From the NCBI GenBank assembly GCA_030340625.1, contig JAOPHQ010005699.1, forward strand, positions 1-64,000: a stretch of 64,000 bases of DNA. Reading direction: 5' to 3'. A program made the translations under genes and the position numbers. Origin of the DNA: Merluccius polli (taxonomy: Eukaryota; Chordata; Actinopteri; Gadiformes; Merlucciidae). A model generated the notes under the pieces. That model did no database searches. It had not been told where the DNA came from and worked only from the letters and a program-made list of their open reading frames with translations. Shown in pieces: positions 1-11,822 of the stretch. Each line of letters opens with the position of its first letter. The first letter of the stretch is position 1.

Positions 1-89
1 GTGGCTGAGGGGTGCTTGCCTGGTTCCTCCAGGGCTCGCTGGACATCAGCCAAAGCCCTAACGTTGCTGCGCATACCATCGAGAAGAGC
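1..89 (-). CDS. Possible further exon, cut by the left edge
   Basis: After an acceptor TATTTTCAAAG the minus strand is open to the edge, encoding ALLDGMRSNVRALADVQRAL and onward. Its phase (0) matches the end of the exon at 16161-16073, so it could be exon 4 of the unrecognised gene across an intron of about 16 kb. The opposite strand is also open after its own acceptor (TTCCTCCAG) and ends in TGA at about 91, so strand is not settled. Confidence 0.3.
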
Positions 90-197
90 CTTTGAAAATA
101 GAAAGGTTTCTCTCCCCTGTCAGCTGTAAAGCCCAGGGCTGCGATGGATTAGCCATGCTCCATAGAGAAAACACCCAGGAGACCGCCATTACACCCC

Positions 198-530
198 TCA
201 CCCTACCCCCATCCCCACCCTCACCCTCACCCCCACCACGACCACCCCGCCCCCACCCCTGCTCGCATCACTGAACCCTGTCACCTCCTCACGGGGCGGT
301 TTGGAGCTCAGTGTTCCATGTGAGCAGCAGCACACCCATCGTGTGTTCACTGTAAGAGGGGAAAATAGCGACGAGAGTAACCCCCCCCCCCCCCCCCCCC
401 CCACAACCACCACCCCCCCCCCCGCCCCCCCCAACCACCCCCCTCCATCCCCCAACCCAAACTCCCCCCACCCCCCCAAACCCTCCCCCACCCCGTCCCC
501 TCGGCCCTCCATCGCCCCTACCTCAGGGGG
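198..530. repeat. C-rich low-complexity tract
   Basis: Almost pure CCC with scattered A and T on the plus strand, including a run of about 22 C near 380. The long open frames here are composition artefacts. Confidence 0.85.
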
Positions 531-539
531 GCTGACAGA

Positions 540-1285
540 GCCAGGAGTGTGCGTGCTGCACGCCCTTCGCTGTTTTACGACGTGCTTTACAGTAAAAAGT
601 CACTCTGCAGAATCCCCCCCCGGGGCCTACAGCAGAGGAGGTGTGTGGGGGGGGGGGGGATGTACCCAAATAGGCCCAGCCCTTTCAGGTCATCCACTGC
701 CACTTACCGTATCCCCCAGCAGAACAACAGCTCTTTCCTGGTCCGTGGGTCTCCATATGGTCCGAGGAGGTCCACCCTGCAAAGCCCTGCGTGTCGAGTC
801 CTACTTCCAACCAAGCGGTTCTTTCGGCTCTTTTTTACAAATGTGGTTTAAATTAGCTTTTTATATTGCTCGGTATTTATGATTTGTTTCCCTCGTTGTA
901 TTGTCTCTTCAGATAAATATTTCAAAGGACATCAAAGAGAAGTGGAATCACTTTGATTCACGTGCCAGCGGAGCAACAAGCAGCTTGTTTTTCAAGGAGC
1001 TCCTCGAGGCCTCCTGAGGCCTCCATGTTGAACACAATCTGTAGATGTGGTGGATGTGAACACAATCTGTCTCAATTAGCCACCGCTGATTATCACATCC
1101 TCCTATCCACTGAATGACATAACAACACAATTTAAGGATTAGTAATTGATGATGTATATCTTTGATCTCTGTAGTTTTTGTGCTTCAATGTTTTACTGGA
1201 AGCCACAACGCAATAACCAAAAACAGCAGTCCTGTTGTCGCACCTTCCTGTGCCTCCCAATGTCCCTCAGTCAACATGATGATGT
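540..1285. other. No gene seen
   Basis: Unique-looking sequence with a G-run at about 646. No exon with both splice sites or family signal. It would be intron of the unrecognised left gene if that gene continues to position 89. Confidence 0.3.
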
Positions 1286-1289
1286 TAAA

Positions 1290-1580
1290 TTCAACGTACA
1301 TCTTACATGAGGATGTTGAATTCATCGTACAATGTACATGAGGATGTTGAATTCATCGTACATCGTACATGATAATGTTGAATTAATCGTACATCGTACA
1401 TGAGGATGTTGAATTCATCGTACATCGTACATGATAATGTTGAATTAATCGTACATCGTACATGAGGATGTTGAATTCATCGTACATCGGAGATGAAGAC
1501 GTTGAATTAATCGTACATCGTACATGAGGGTGTTGAATTCATCGTACATGAGGATGTTGAATTAATCATACATCGTGCAT
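1290..1580 (+). repeat. 31-bp minisatellite, about 9 copies
   Basis: Unit CATGAGGATGTTGAATTCAT followed by CGTACATCGTA, with alternating GAATTC and GAATTA variants, suggesting a two-unit higher-order period of about 62 bp. Confidence 0.9.
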
Positions 1581-2099
1581 ATCAATCAGATATTCGTGAA
1601 CAAGTCAATAACAAGGTAAGCTTGCATGGAAGATATTACTGCAATAACTGCAGCGGGTCCAGCAGAATCCTGGTAGATTCTGCTGACCACAGCAATGTAC
1701 AACAACTGTGTGGCTCGTTTCCAAGTGCTTTTGGGCAACACTGCTAAAAGTCTAAAACAAAATCAGATAAGTAAGCATCTATCTGCTGTTTGCTAGAGAG
1801 ACACCGCTTTGATTGTTTCTTCGGTATTGTAGGCAATAATAAATGAACCTGGCCTTGTCCCTTAAAGAGTAACAAACACTAAACCTCAGGGCCAGCCCCT
1901 CCTCTGTGCTGAGTAGCAGATATCTGCTGATTAGTCCAAAGCAATGCCAGGTGATGTCATCTGCCACTAATTTCAACCAATCAGAGTCACAGCTAATGTA
2001 TTCTAATGGTGTCCTGTCCGCGGTGCGATGCTTGTGTTTAGTTTAAAAAACGTGTCACATGATATGTATTTAACCCCCTAACCCACCACACCGGGGCTA

Positions 2100-2234
2100 C
2101 ACCCACACATGATCAGCTACCTCCACCCCCCATCCCCCACTGTGTCGCGACTCCCCCCCCTCCACCCCCACACCATGTCCCGACTCCCCCCTCTCCACCC
2201 CCTCCACTGTGTCCTGATTCCCCCCCAACCCACC
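2100..2234 (+). repeat. C-rich minisatellite, left part
   Basis: Degenerate units around CCACTGTGTCCTGACTCCCC. It continues at 2769-2945 after the inserted hAT element, so the array was split by that insertion. Confidence 0.8.
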
Positions 2235-2242
2235 GTGTACTG

Positions 2243-2760
2243 CAGGCGTCCCCAAACTACGGCCCGCATACGGCCCGCCTCCACATTTGGCCCAGCCCCC
2301 TGAACAATACCAGAGACGCATTCTGATTTTTTTTTCAGTCTGGCCACGCGAAACCTAGACTAGCCCCTGTCAAATAGAACGGACCCGTCGGTCGTAGGTC
2401 CGCGGTGGGTTACGATCGCGTGCACCCACCCCCCCCCGTCAGTCGTAGGTCCGGGGTGGGTTAATATCGCGCACCCCCCCCCCCGTCGCTTATATGTGAA
2501 TAAGGGAGTACCGGCACTTATTTTTTTCCACTTCGAGCACTGGTCAAGAGGCGGTGGCGGTATTCAAAGAATACAATCTGCGCCGACACTATGAATCCCG
2601 TCACAAAGACAAGTATGATAACTTGCAAGGCAAACAATAGATGTTTACGTTTAGGCACCCCTGCGATCGTCACACTTTTTCTGTTACAAACTGACCCCGG
2701 CCCCCATCAGAGAAGGGAAAAGTTATGTGGCCCTCACAGGAAAAAGTTTGGGGACCCCTG
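2243..2760. mobile_element. Non-autonomous hAT element with 8-bp duplication
   Basis: 518 bp with terminal inverted repeats CAGGCGTCCCCAAACT and AGTTTGGGGACCCCTG (15 of 16 match) flanked by exact 8-bp duplications GTGTACTG at 2235-2242 and 2761-2768. Element length, ends and duplication size are those of hAT. No transposase remains. It contains two copies of a GC-rich motif around GTCGTAGGTCC. Confidence 0.92.
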
Positions 2761-2768
2761 GTGTACTG

Positions 2769-2945
2769 ACTCCCCCCTCCACCGTGTCCTGACTCCACCC
2801 CCCCGTGTTGTGACTCCAAACCCCACCTGACTCCACCCCCGCCCCCCCCCCCCGCCCCCCCCCCCCCCCCGCACCTGACACCACCCCCCAGTGTCATGAC
2901 TCTGCCCCCCCCCCCCCCCCCAGACCTGACTCCGCCCCTGCCTGC
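2769..2945 (+). repeat. C-rich minisatellite, right part
   Basis: Continuation of the array at 2100-2234, with poly-C runs alternating with GTGTCCTGACTCC-like units. Confidence 0.8.
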
Positions 2946-3297
2946 GGGGCCATCTGGCAGCAACAGGCAGCATGTGAAGGGTTACAGCTGTGATCCTGGC
3001 CCGGGCCCAGAGGGTTAATATAGGGAGTTAATGGAGTGCACTATCTGTCAGATTCCTAAACACAGCTGGAGCGGATGTCCATCCACCCCCCCATCCCCTC
3101 CAAGCTGCCCAGAACACTCTCACCCCCGGTCCCCCTCCCCCCCTCCCGTAACACCCCCCCTACCGTAACCCCCAACCCTCCTCCCTCCCCCCCTGGGGGG
3201 GCCGGGATATGTGAAAGAGCCCCAGCTGATTGTGAAAGCTGTTTATGTATTGTCACTGAGGGTGATTACACAATGTGGGATAACAAACGCACAGCAG

Positions 3298-3298
3298 T

Positions 3299-3335
<37 letters not shown>
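3298..3335 (+). repeat. (GT)n microsatellite
   Basis: About 17 GT units. A (CA)n run of about 10 units follows at 3488-3510. Confidence 0.9.
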
Positions 3336-3337
<2 letters not shown>

Positions 3338-3729
3338 TGCGCATTCATGTTTGTGATACTTCATATTACCATCTTTCCACGGCGAGATCTTTTCAGATAT
3401 GTGGATTTCCATGCTGGCTGATATTTACACTACACAGCATGTGTTAATGAGGTAAGTGATACACACAGCGTACTACACGCTGGCGGACACACACACACAC
3501 ACACACACAGAAGGCCCTGGGACAGTAAATATAAGGAGCTTGGCAGCAGCAGCAGCAATGCACTGCATGACCTGCCAGAGATCCACGACACGTGTCTGGG
3601 CTGGAGCTCCCTCACGGAGAACACGACTGCTCCGACACGACCGGAGGACGCGCTGAATGTTTACACCAAGCAACCAGGTAACACGAGCAGCCAAACACAG
3701 CATCCTGACCAGCTCTACTGGAGCCGTCC

Positions 3730-4896
3730 AACGTACAGAGAGGTATATACAGAGAGACGTACAGAGAGGTATATACAGAGAGACGTACAGAGAGGTATAT
3801 ACAGCGAGACGTACAGAGAGGTATATACAGAGAGACGTACAGAGAGGTATATACAGAGAGACGTACAGAGAGGTATATACAGAGAGACGTACAGAGAGGT
3901 ATAAACAGAGAGACGTACAGAGAGGTATAAACAGAGAGACGTACAGAGAGGTATAAACAGAGAGACGTACAGAGAGGTATATACAGAGAGACGTACAGAG
4001 AGGTATATACAGAGAGACGTACAGAGAGGTATAAACAGAGAGACGTACAGAGAGGTATATACAGAGAGACGTACAGAGAGGTATATACAGAGAGACGTAC
4101 AGAGAGGTATATACAGAGAGACGTACAAAGAGGTATATACAGAGAGACGTACAGAGAGGTATATACAGAGAGACGTACAGAGAGGTATATACAGAGAGAC
4201 GTACAGAGAGGTATGTACAGAGTAACATACAGAGGTATACAGAGAGACGTACAGAGGTATATACAGAGACGTACAGAGAGGTATATACAGAGACCTACAG
4301 AGAGCAGAGAGACCTACAGAGAGGTATATACAGAGAAACCTACAGAGAAGTATATACAGAGACCTACAGAGGTATACAGTGAGACGTACAGAGAGGTATA
4401 TACTGAGACGTATAGAGAGATATATACAGAGATGTACAGAGAGGTATATACAGAGACCTACAGAGAGGTATATACTGAGAGACGTACAGAGAGGTATATA
4501 CAGAGAGACCTACAGAGAGGTATATACAGAGACCTACAGAGGTATATACAGAGAGATATATACAGAGATGTACAGAGAGGTATATACAGAGAGGTATATA
4601 CTGAGAGATGTACAGAGAGGTATATACAGAGAGGTATATACTGAGAGATGTACAGAGAGGTATATACAGAGAGGTATATACTGAGAGATGTACAGAGAGG
4701 TATATACAGAGATACCTACAGAGAGGTATATACAGAGACCTACAGAGGTATATACAGAGAGATGTACAGAGAGGTATATACTGAGACGTATAGAGAGGTA
4801 TATACAGAGACGTACAGAGAGGTATATACTGAGAGACGTGCAGAGAGGTATATACAGAGACACCTACAGAGAGGTATATACAGAGAGACGTACAGA
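3730..4896 (+). repeat. 26-bp satellite, about 45 copies
   Basis: Unit GTACAGAGAGGTATATACAG plus AGAGAC, very uniform in the left half and more variable (24-28 bp, extra sub-units) on the right. Because 26 is not a multiple of three and the unit lacks stops, long frames open on both strands. They are not genes. Confidence 0.95.
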
Positions 4897-4909
4897 GAGT
4901 GAGAGAGAG

Positions 4910-5870
4910 AGAGAGAGAGAGACTCCTCTGCAGTGTGAATGAGGAGGTTCAACATGGCGGCATGGAGCACCAGCACAGCACCAGCCCAGGAGACAGGCTG
5001 GAACTGGGGCTAAAAGTGCTCCTGGGGAGTCCCCACTACAACTCATCCATCACCAGGAATTCACTCTCTGTGATTCTATCTATGTCCGGTTTCAAACCGC
5101 ATCGCCGTGGTGACCCGCCACTCAGGGAGCGGCCGGGGTGTGCACATACGTGCGCACGCTGGCTGGGCTCCAGGTAAAATACACAGAGGGCTCCGAGCTC
5201 AAGGCCCTGGGGGCCATCTGTCTCCACGCTAACTGGGTCAAGGTCATACCAGTTCACGGCCAATTTCCCCAGGTCACCAGAGTGTGGTGAGTAATGGGAG
5301 CAGGAACACAGCGAGGCCTTCAGACGAGACCTCGCTGGCGGGGCCCAGGACCCTGGCCATGTGTCAGGTTCCAGGTGAGGGACGCGGAGGAATGGGTGAT
5401 CGCTACAGTGTCGCCAGGCTTGGCAGCCTCCCGGTTCAGAAAATAAAAGTCCTTGCCAGTATTTATGACTCACTCGCCTGGGTTCGCTAATCATCGTCCA
5501 CCCAGAGGTACGACTGAGTGGAATCAGATGAGATCAGCGCATGGCTGGAAGGAAAACACGGCGGGGGTGTTTTTACTTTCCGGAGCTGGAGTTGCCCACC
5601 ACGGCGTGTAATCCATTCAAGATGGACCTGCTCTAAATGTCAGCATGCTGACGCTGCGAGCATCAGGCACGGACTTCAGAGACGAAAAACAAAAAAGGGA
5701 AAGTTCAGAACCATATCTGGTGTCCGCTTCCAAACACAAACGCCAAAAGAAACAACTTTTACTGCCACTGGCTTGGAACATTCTTGCCGAGATTCCCAAT
5801 GACCTTTTGAAAAACTGGTGCTGTTCATTTTCAACCCATAGTTATCGCACAGGATGATTCCTCTCACTTT
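4910..5870. other. Unassigned region, both strands partly open
   Basis: GC-balanced stretch after a short (GA)n. 5036-5494 is open on the minus strand, and a plus-strand segment at about 5174-5270 is also open between AG and GT dinucleotides. Neither gives a recognisable protein and both cannot be right, so no CDS is called. Confidence 0.3.
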
Positions 5871-5875
5871 CTACT

Positions 5876-6190
5876 ACTGTGGTCCCCAGTCATTTTTGGC
5901 CCGTGACCCCATCATCAGGTCTGAAAATCCCTGCAACTTCTTATATTTTTGTGCATCTGCTTCCCCACGCATTGTTTCAACCCCATCAACATCTGTCAGT
6001 AATATCAATGTCCCAGTGGTCGGATGTGCATCTCACCCTGCTAGTAGTGAACCCTTTAAACCGTACATTTGTTTTCATAAAAATACTCAAAATCTCTACA
6101 GCTTACGAGTCGCAGTCTCCCGCGACCCCATATGCATATCAGGCGACCCCACATGGGGTCCAGACGCCCAGGTTGGGAAACACTGTTCTG
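5876..6190. mobile_element. Old hAT-like element remnant
   Basis: Ends resemble the inverted pair GTGGTCCCCAGTC and CAGGTTGGGAAACACTG. The interior matches the element at 18547-20797 (for example CATATGCATATCAGGCGACC and GCATCTGCTTCCC). Diverged and without coding capacity. Confidence 0.65.
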
Positions 6191-6600
6191 TTGACGTTGC
6201 ACACCACTCAGAGGTGCAGCACGGTCGACGTTAGTGTCGTCTCTGGTGTCACACCACCGGGCACCACAGAGCAGTCGAGGACACGGTGTTTGACGTGCAG
6301 CTTATGAAGAGATTGACAAACGAGAGGAGTGGGGCATGCGGACATGTAGGGTCCCTAGGGCTACAGCGGGCGTGCAGCGAGGGCTTGTTTATCCCCCGTG
6401 AAACAGAACGTGTCTGTCGACGTCAACTCAGTACCACAGTCGAGGTTCCTGCCCCAGGCAACAGATTAGCATGGGCTATTAGCATCGCACTGCAGTGCCA
6501 AGTCATCAGGGAGCTCCGCGGTGAGTCGTCCTGACAGTGTGCGCACCAGGAGCCGTCAGGACACGAGCAGCTGGTTCACAGCCCCACGAGTCCCGACAAG
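6190..6600. other. No gene seen
   Basis: Unique-looking sequence between the transposon remnant and the 17-bp repeat; nothing supported. Confidence 0.3.
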
Positions 6601-6607
6601 AACCCCG

Positions 6608-6862
6608 TGTTGGCATACTGCTAGCCTGTACATACTGCTAGCCTGTATATACTGCTAGCCTGTACATACTGCTAGCCTGTACACAGCGTATGTACCTAAC
6701 GTACTGCTAGCCTGTATACTGCTAGCCTGTTCATGTACCCGATGTACTGCTCGCCTGTACATACTGCTAGCCTGTACATAATGCTAGCCTGTACATACTG
6801 CTAGTCTGTACATAGCATATGTACCTGATGTACTGCTAGCCTGTAGCATATGTACCTGTACA
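6608..6862 (+). repeat. 17-bp minisatellite
   Basis: Unit TACTGCTAGCCTGTACA in about 12 copies, interspersed with a longer variant containing GCATATGTACCTGATG. Confidence 0.9.
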
Positions 6863-7539
6863 TTGTGGGGAAGTCAGTCTAGGCTTCAATGGAAAGCTCT
6901 CTCCATGTGGGAAACTAAACTTTCTTCTACTCTTTTCGAATCGACTTTTGGTATTTGTGATTTTATCAGCACTAACCAGCTATAAACCAGCATTGTTCTG
7001 TGTGAGGAATGAAAAGGCCTAATGCTACAGATTAAGTGTCAGAATGTGCTAACTATGTCTACTATTTGTGCTAGCTAACGCTAATGCTGTCAACAACAGT
7101 AGCGGTCAGCGCTAAGGGCATTGGTAGCTAGCAACACTTTCAGCAACACTCTTGTTTTTTTTTTTGGCAGGGGGGCGCTTCAGTATGTTTTCACACCTCC
7201 CAAAATATCAACAACATAAACACGCTATTTATACCCCAAGCGGGCTAATGAAGTCACATTTATAGGCCCTGGGATTAAAATAAGAGCCGGCGGTAAATTA
7301 GAAGGCGGGAGTTTATGAGTTATCACAAACGGCTGCTTTGTGCTCTGGGAGAAATACGCTTTTTCTTCCATCAGGCCCCTGGGGACATGGGAGCTAACCC
7401 CTCCCCCCCACACTCCCCCCTGACCTGGCAGCCTCAACCAGGGGCTGGCACCCAAGGAGGGGAGGGGGGTCAAGGTTGACGGCGGCACAGGGGGTCCAGA
7501 CCAGACCACAAGGAAACCCTTCATGGGCTTTTACTATTA

Positions 7540-7585
7540 CAAACACACATACATACACACACACACACACATATATGCATGCACA

Positions 7586-7637
<52 letters not shown>

Positions 7638-7690
7638 CACACACATATGCATGCACACTCTCTCACAAACACACACACACACACCCAGAC
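7540..7690 (+). repeat. Compound (CA)n with duplicated core
   Basis: CA runs around two copies of ATGCATGCACACTCTCTC about 75 bp apart, a local duplication of the microsatellite. Flanks 6870-7530 and 7700-7900 show no gene. Confidence 0.9.
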
Positions 7691-7904
7691 ATGCACGCAA
7701 AGTGTGAATTCTTTCTTTAAATCTACCTCTCAAATGTATGTGAGCGTGACTGATATTTATCATCATTCTAAATTAATTTCTTGAAATTGAAATTTCATGT
7801 TGTGTTTTTTACCTTGTTAAGGAGTTTTTGTCGTATTGTTGTTCTGCACTACAAGCACTGCACAGATATATAAAGCTAATGCATGTGATTTACTATTCAG
7901 CAAT

Positions 7905-7970
7905 GTATCAGACACTTTCATCCAAAGAGACTTACAGTGAATTCACATACAGGTCATTAAAGGTACTGTA
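7905..7970 (+). mobile_element. SINE-tail fragment
   Basis: Contains TTTCATCCAAAGAGACTTAC followed by ATACAGGTCATTAAAGG, the same body as better copies at 44975, 49940 and 61255. Confidence 0.55.
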
Positions 7971-8339
7971 GACATCTTTTTTGCTTTGACGTATCAATAT
8001 GAAGTAAATGTTGATTGCACAGTGTAATGGTTACAGAAGAATGACACCATCGGCGTTTAGATTGGTTCCCTTAGCTTCCCTATAAGCCTCGCTTTCACTA
8101 TGCAGCTCTGTCTGCCACCGGGTACGATCTCCTGGGAAAAATTAAGGCTCACTTTACGGCACAAAGGAAACACATCAACCATTGCACGTGCAACCAAACC
8201 AGGAGAAATAGCGCTTTTGTTTACCCCAGTAGCTATCGGTAGCTATCCCCATTAGCTATCCCCAGTAGTGGAAATGGCGGACAGTGGAACAACCAAAGTA
8301 AAGCCAATCTGATGACACTACTTATATCTGCGTACGCTA

Positions 8340-9045
8340 GGGCTGCACAATTAATCGTATATGAATTGCGATGACGATATTGGTATCCACGATTAATTGA
8401 TTGTGGTTGGGTGCGATTCTTTTTCATGAAAAAATGTTTAAAAAATAAATTAAATTAAATTAAATTTGTGCATTTACAGACATGGCGTTGCCACTCCAGA
8501 ACAAAGACAAAATGTATATAAAAAGCTTGCTCTGAAGGATTACAGCCAGGTTATTCATATGTTAATTTGTCTGACCAATCACAGGTGTTTGTTCAGAGCA
8601 CGTGCTGTGATAAACTATTTCTGTCTTTGCTTTCTACGACTAGTGCAGGAACACAAGAGGCTCCACAAGGCAACATTCAAACCAGATCATGTTGATAGGC
8701 TTTTTCCTGCAAAAAACCTGCAGGTGTAATGTAACTGACCTTAGTGTTAGGGATAAATCCTTTTTATTTGGTGCCTTGTGGTGGCATTCTTCTTTTTTTA
8801 ATACAATTTATATGTAGCCTAAGGAAGAATGAATTCTTGTGAAGAAAGTCCTATTTTTATTCAAAGATTTGTACATTTGAGTTTATTTAGTTATAAGTTT
8901 ATAAAATACATTATTGTGAAGGCAGTTTTCTGTTGATTTGCAATAAAAGTTCCACAAAATGGATGAATAATCGTGATAAATAATCATGATCACAATATTG
9001 AGCAAAATAATTGTGATAATCATTTTAACCACAATCGTGCAGCCT
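8340..9045. mobile_element. hAT-like element with GGCTGCAC ends
   Basis: Inverted ends GGCTGCACAATTAATCG and ACAATCGTGCAGCC. An 11-bp near-identical direct repeat (TGCGTACGCTA and TGCGTATGCTA) flanks it. The interior is AT-rich with an 87-codon frame of no recognised family. Confidence 0.75.
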
Positions 9046-9575
9046 TGCGTATGCTACGTTTTTTGCATTGAGTATACTACCTGAAAAAACCTCATGTCAC
9101 CACTCACCAGGCGATCCAGTCAGGCTACCAACCCAGTTCGCTTTTCTTACTAAAGAATTTGCATCTGCTTTCATGTCTCCATTATAGACTAAATGAATGA
9201 ATAAACTCACGGTTTTCCTCCTAATGTTTTCTTCTACTCCCCCCCTCCACCCGATGCCAACCCTTGCTGCCGATACTTGTTTGTGCGAAGCAATACTCAA
9301 ACTATGGTATTACAATGCAATGCACATCATTACAATAGCTTTTGCCTGTTCCCAAATAAAATTATGCCAATTTCACTTTACCTCCTCAGTGAACATGCTT
9401 CTTTCTTTCTTATTTCCAAAGTGTTGATCATTTCTTTTGCAGAAATTTCCAAACAAATGCGCATCTTGTGTTTGTGTTTGCTGTGTTTGTGTTTGCTAGG
9501 CTCTGAGGAAATGGAAAGTGATCTAGTTTGTCTTTGCAACAGCGGTGCAAAAAATAAATAAATAAATAAATTTTT

Positions 9576-9583
9576 TTTTTAAA

Positions 9584-9631
<48 letters not shown>
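9576..9631. repeat. (TA)n microsatellite
   Basis: About 25 TA units immediately left of an inserted transposon. Related (TA)n tracts lie at 11803-11822 and 12878-12894. 9050-9570 to the left holds no supported gene. Confidence 0.9.
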
Positions 9632-9634
<3 letters not shown>

Positions 9635-9741
9635 TGCTGTCAGTTAAACGCGTTATTAACGGCGTTAACGCAAACCCATTTGAACGGCGTCAATTTTTTT
9701 ATTGCGAGATTAACGTTATTTTGGCCTTGTGTAGTTTTTTT

Positions 9742-10949
9742 CTAGCCTGGCAAGCCAGACCCACATCATAAAGATGTAGGGTCTGGCATTGCTCCCTTGG
9801 CAGTGTGGGCGGGATAAACGGTTGTCTTTCAAGTTCCCTCTGCACGCAATAGGATAGCGCTACAACTAGGGATGTCCGATATTGGCTTTTTTACCGATAA
9901 CCGATAACCGATATTGTTCAACTCTTAATTTCCGATACCAATATCAACCGATACCGATACCGATATATGCGGCCACGTGAAACCTCCGCTTTACACTCAT
10001 TGCAATAGGCTTTATGCCGAGCGGAAGTGTGGAAGTGTGGATTAATAAATAAAAACAAACAGCGGTAAAAGCTAGCGTGTGTGTCCGGGAGAGGGCTACT
10101 CTCCTCGGACACATTACTCTGAAGCCCCGGTGACGGTCTGGAAGTGCGGATTAATAAATAAAATAATGTGAGCGCGGTACAGCGGACCTGAACCGGTTGT
10201 GATGAGACCTGTTTCGCAGAATGCGTTAGTATGTTGCGCTGACCCCTATTTTACTATTCAACGTAGAAACTTTGAAATAACTCCAAACCACCGACATAAC
10301 TACAGCTACAACTAGCGTCCCGCTACACGGCCGCACACGCCCAGGCTTGTTATTGAGACGGCGCGGCGCGTTTGATGATGTCATCAAACCACGTCCTCAC
10401 TTGAAACATAACAGATGTCTGAAATTATTTCAAAATCGATTTCGGTATCGGTTAAAAAACCGATACCGATATTTTCCGATATTGATTTTTTATGCCAATA
10501 TCGGCCGATAATATCGGTGGGCCGATAATATCGGACATCCCTAGCTACAACCAATCAGAGCAACGAAGAAGGTGACGTAGTCAGAGCGATGGCTCTGACT
10601 ACGTAATTAATCAAAACTCCGAATACATATTTCTTTTCGAGGAAAGACTTCAGTGCCGTTCTTTGTTCTTTTCTCAAAGAAAATGTTAACTTCAAGTCTT
10701 GAAGAGTCGCGGCCAAAGCCGAGTCGAAAGACAGCTGTTCGCCAGCAGCAGCAGCCATTGTTTACCTCTAACACGGAACCGTCGCAACTCTGTCGTCATG
10801 GTAGCCCGGCTTCCGATTCCGCCCCACACGATGTGATTGGCCTGACAGATTTTCTGTTTCCAGCGGTGCAAACCAACGGCGAAGTGCTAGACTGACCCTG
10901 GCTGCAAATTAAATTTGCTGCCGCTAGGGGTGTCTAGATTTCTAGGCTA
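9742..10949. mobile_element. Middle nested transposon (TAGCCTGG ends)
   Basis: Ends CTAGCCTGG and TCTAGGCTA, flanked by the direct repeat GTTTTTTTC at 9734-9742 and 10950-10958. It contains on the minus strand a frame from 10758 whose product resembles the start of a RecQ-like helicase (FSLRKEQRTALKSFLEKK) but breaks off before any Walker A motif. It is itself interrupted at 9867-10543. Confidence 0.75.
9867..10543. mobile_element. Inner nested transposon (TAGGGATGTCCG ends)
   Basis: 677 bp with inverted ends TAGGGATGTCCGAT and CGGACATCCCTA, exact 8-bp duplications GCTACAAC at 9859-9866 and 10544-10551, and subterminal ATCGG repeats. The 8-bp duplication indicates hAT. Youngest of the three nested insertions. 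Confidence 0.93.
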
Positions 10950-11822
10950 GTTTTTTTCACAAGCTGTTGCAACAACTAGTAATGTTAGAAAAACTACAGC
11001 ACCACAACGGATCTAGCTAGACCGGAAGCAAAACAAAGCACGCCGTTTGGGCTTGCACGCCGATCGCGCGCACCCCCCCCCCCCCCCCCCCCCCGCCGGT
11101 CGTAGGTCCGGGGTGGGTTACGATCGCGCGAACCCCCCCCCCCCCCACCCCCCACCCCGTTAAATACTTACCCCCTGTTAAGTATTTAACAGGGGGTACA
11201 TCACTGACAAAAGGTTGAGAACCACTGGTCTAGTTGATATCATTCGCATAGCATCCAACGACTGGACCTACGAATTGCCTTCGAGAGCCACCATTACAAG
11301 CCACGTACAGAAATTGCACAAAACGGAGAAGGCTAAGGTACAGGCTGGGTTGATGAGCCTCTGATGAATAAAGAGCAGTAGCCTGACTGCTATGTTCAAA
11401 GCAAACTTGAGAAAAAGAAACTTGAAATTATTAAGCCATGGTTTAGTTTACCTGACATGTGCACTTTATAATTTTATTTTGTATCGCCCTGGTTTAACTG
11501 CACTATAGGCTGAGTCCTAATTTACCTGATGTGCACTTTATAATTTTATTTTGTATCGCCCTGTTTGCCAATGTTGTTTTTCAATAAAAAAAACATTTGC
11601 ATAAAGCAAGCCAATCCACTTTTGTTGATAAGAGCATTAAAATGAAAAAAAAATAATGGGACAAAAATAAATCAAGGAAATTTTAGAAAAATGTGCGATT
11701 AATTGTGATTAATTGTGAGTTAACTATGACATTGATGCGATTAATCGTGATTAAATATTTTAATCGTTTGACAGCACTAATAATCGTTTGACAGCACTAA
11801 TCTATATATACATATATATATA

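Larger units (their letters stand above)
9632..11800. mobile_element. Outer DNA transposon (TAGTGCTGTCA ends), disrupted
   Basis: Left end TTAGTGCTGTCAGTTAAACG; right end TAATCGTTTGACAGCACTAA, which is present twice in tandem at 11761-11800. The TTAA-rich termini and fish-wide ends suggest a hAT-type element. It sits in a (TA)n and has been interrupted by the elements at 9742-10949 and 9867-10543. An end of yet another element (GGTTGAGAACCACTGG) lies near 11210-11230. Confidence 0.75.

Noticed and set aside
1290..1580. CRISPR-like regular repeats
   Set aside because: A vertebrate minisatellite: units are contiguous with no unique spacers, and no cas genes exist. The same holds for the arrays at 26157, 45140, 48795, 53175 and 54195.
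5036..5494. 152-codon minus-strand frame and an opposing plus-strand exon-like stretch
   Set aside because: Both strands are open in the same place, phases do not link to any neighbour, and no family is recognised.
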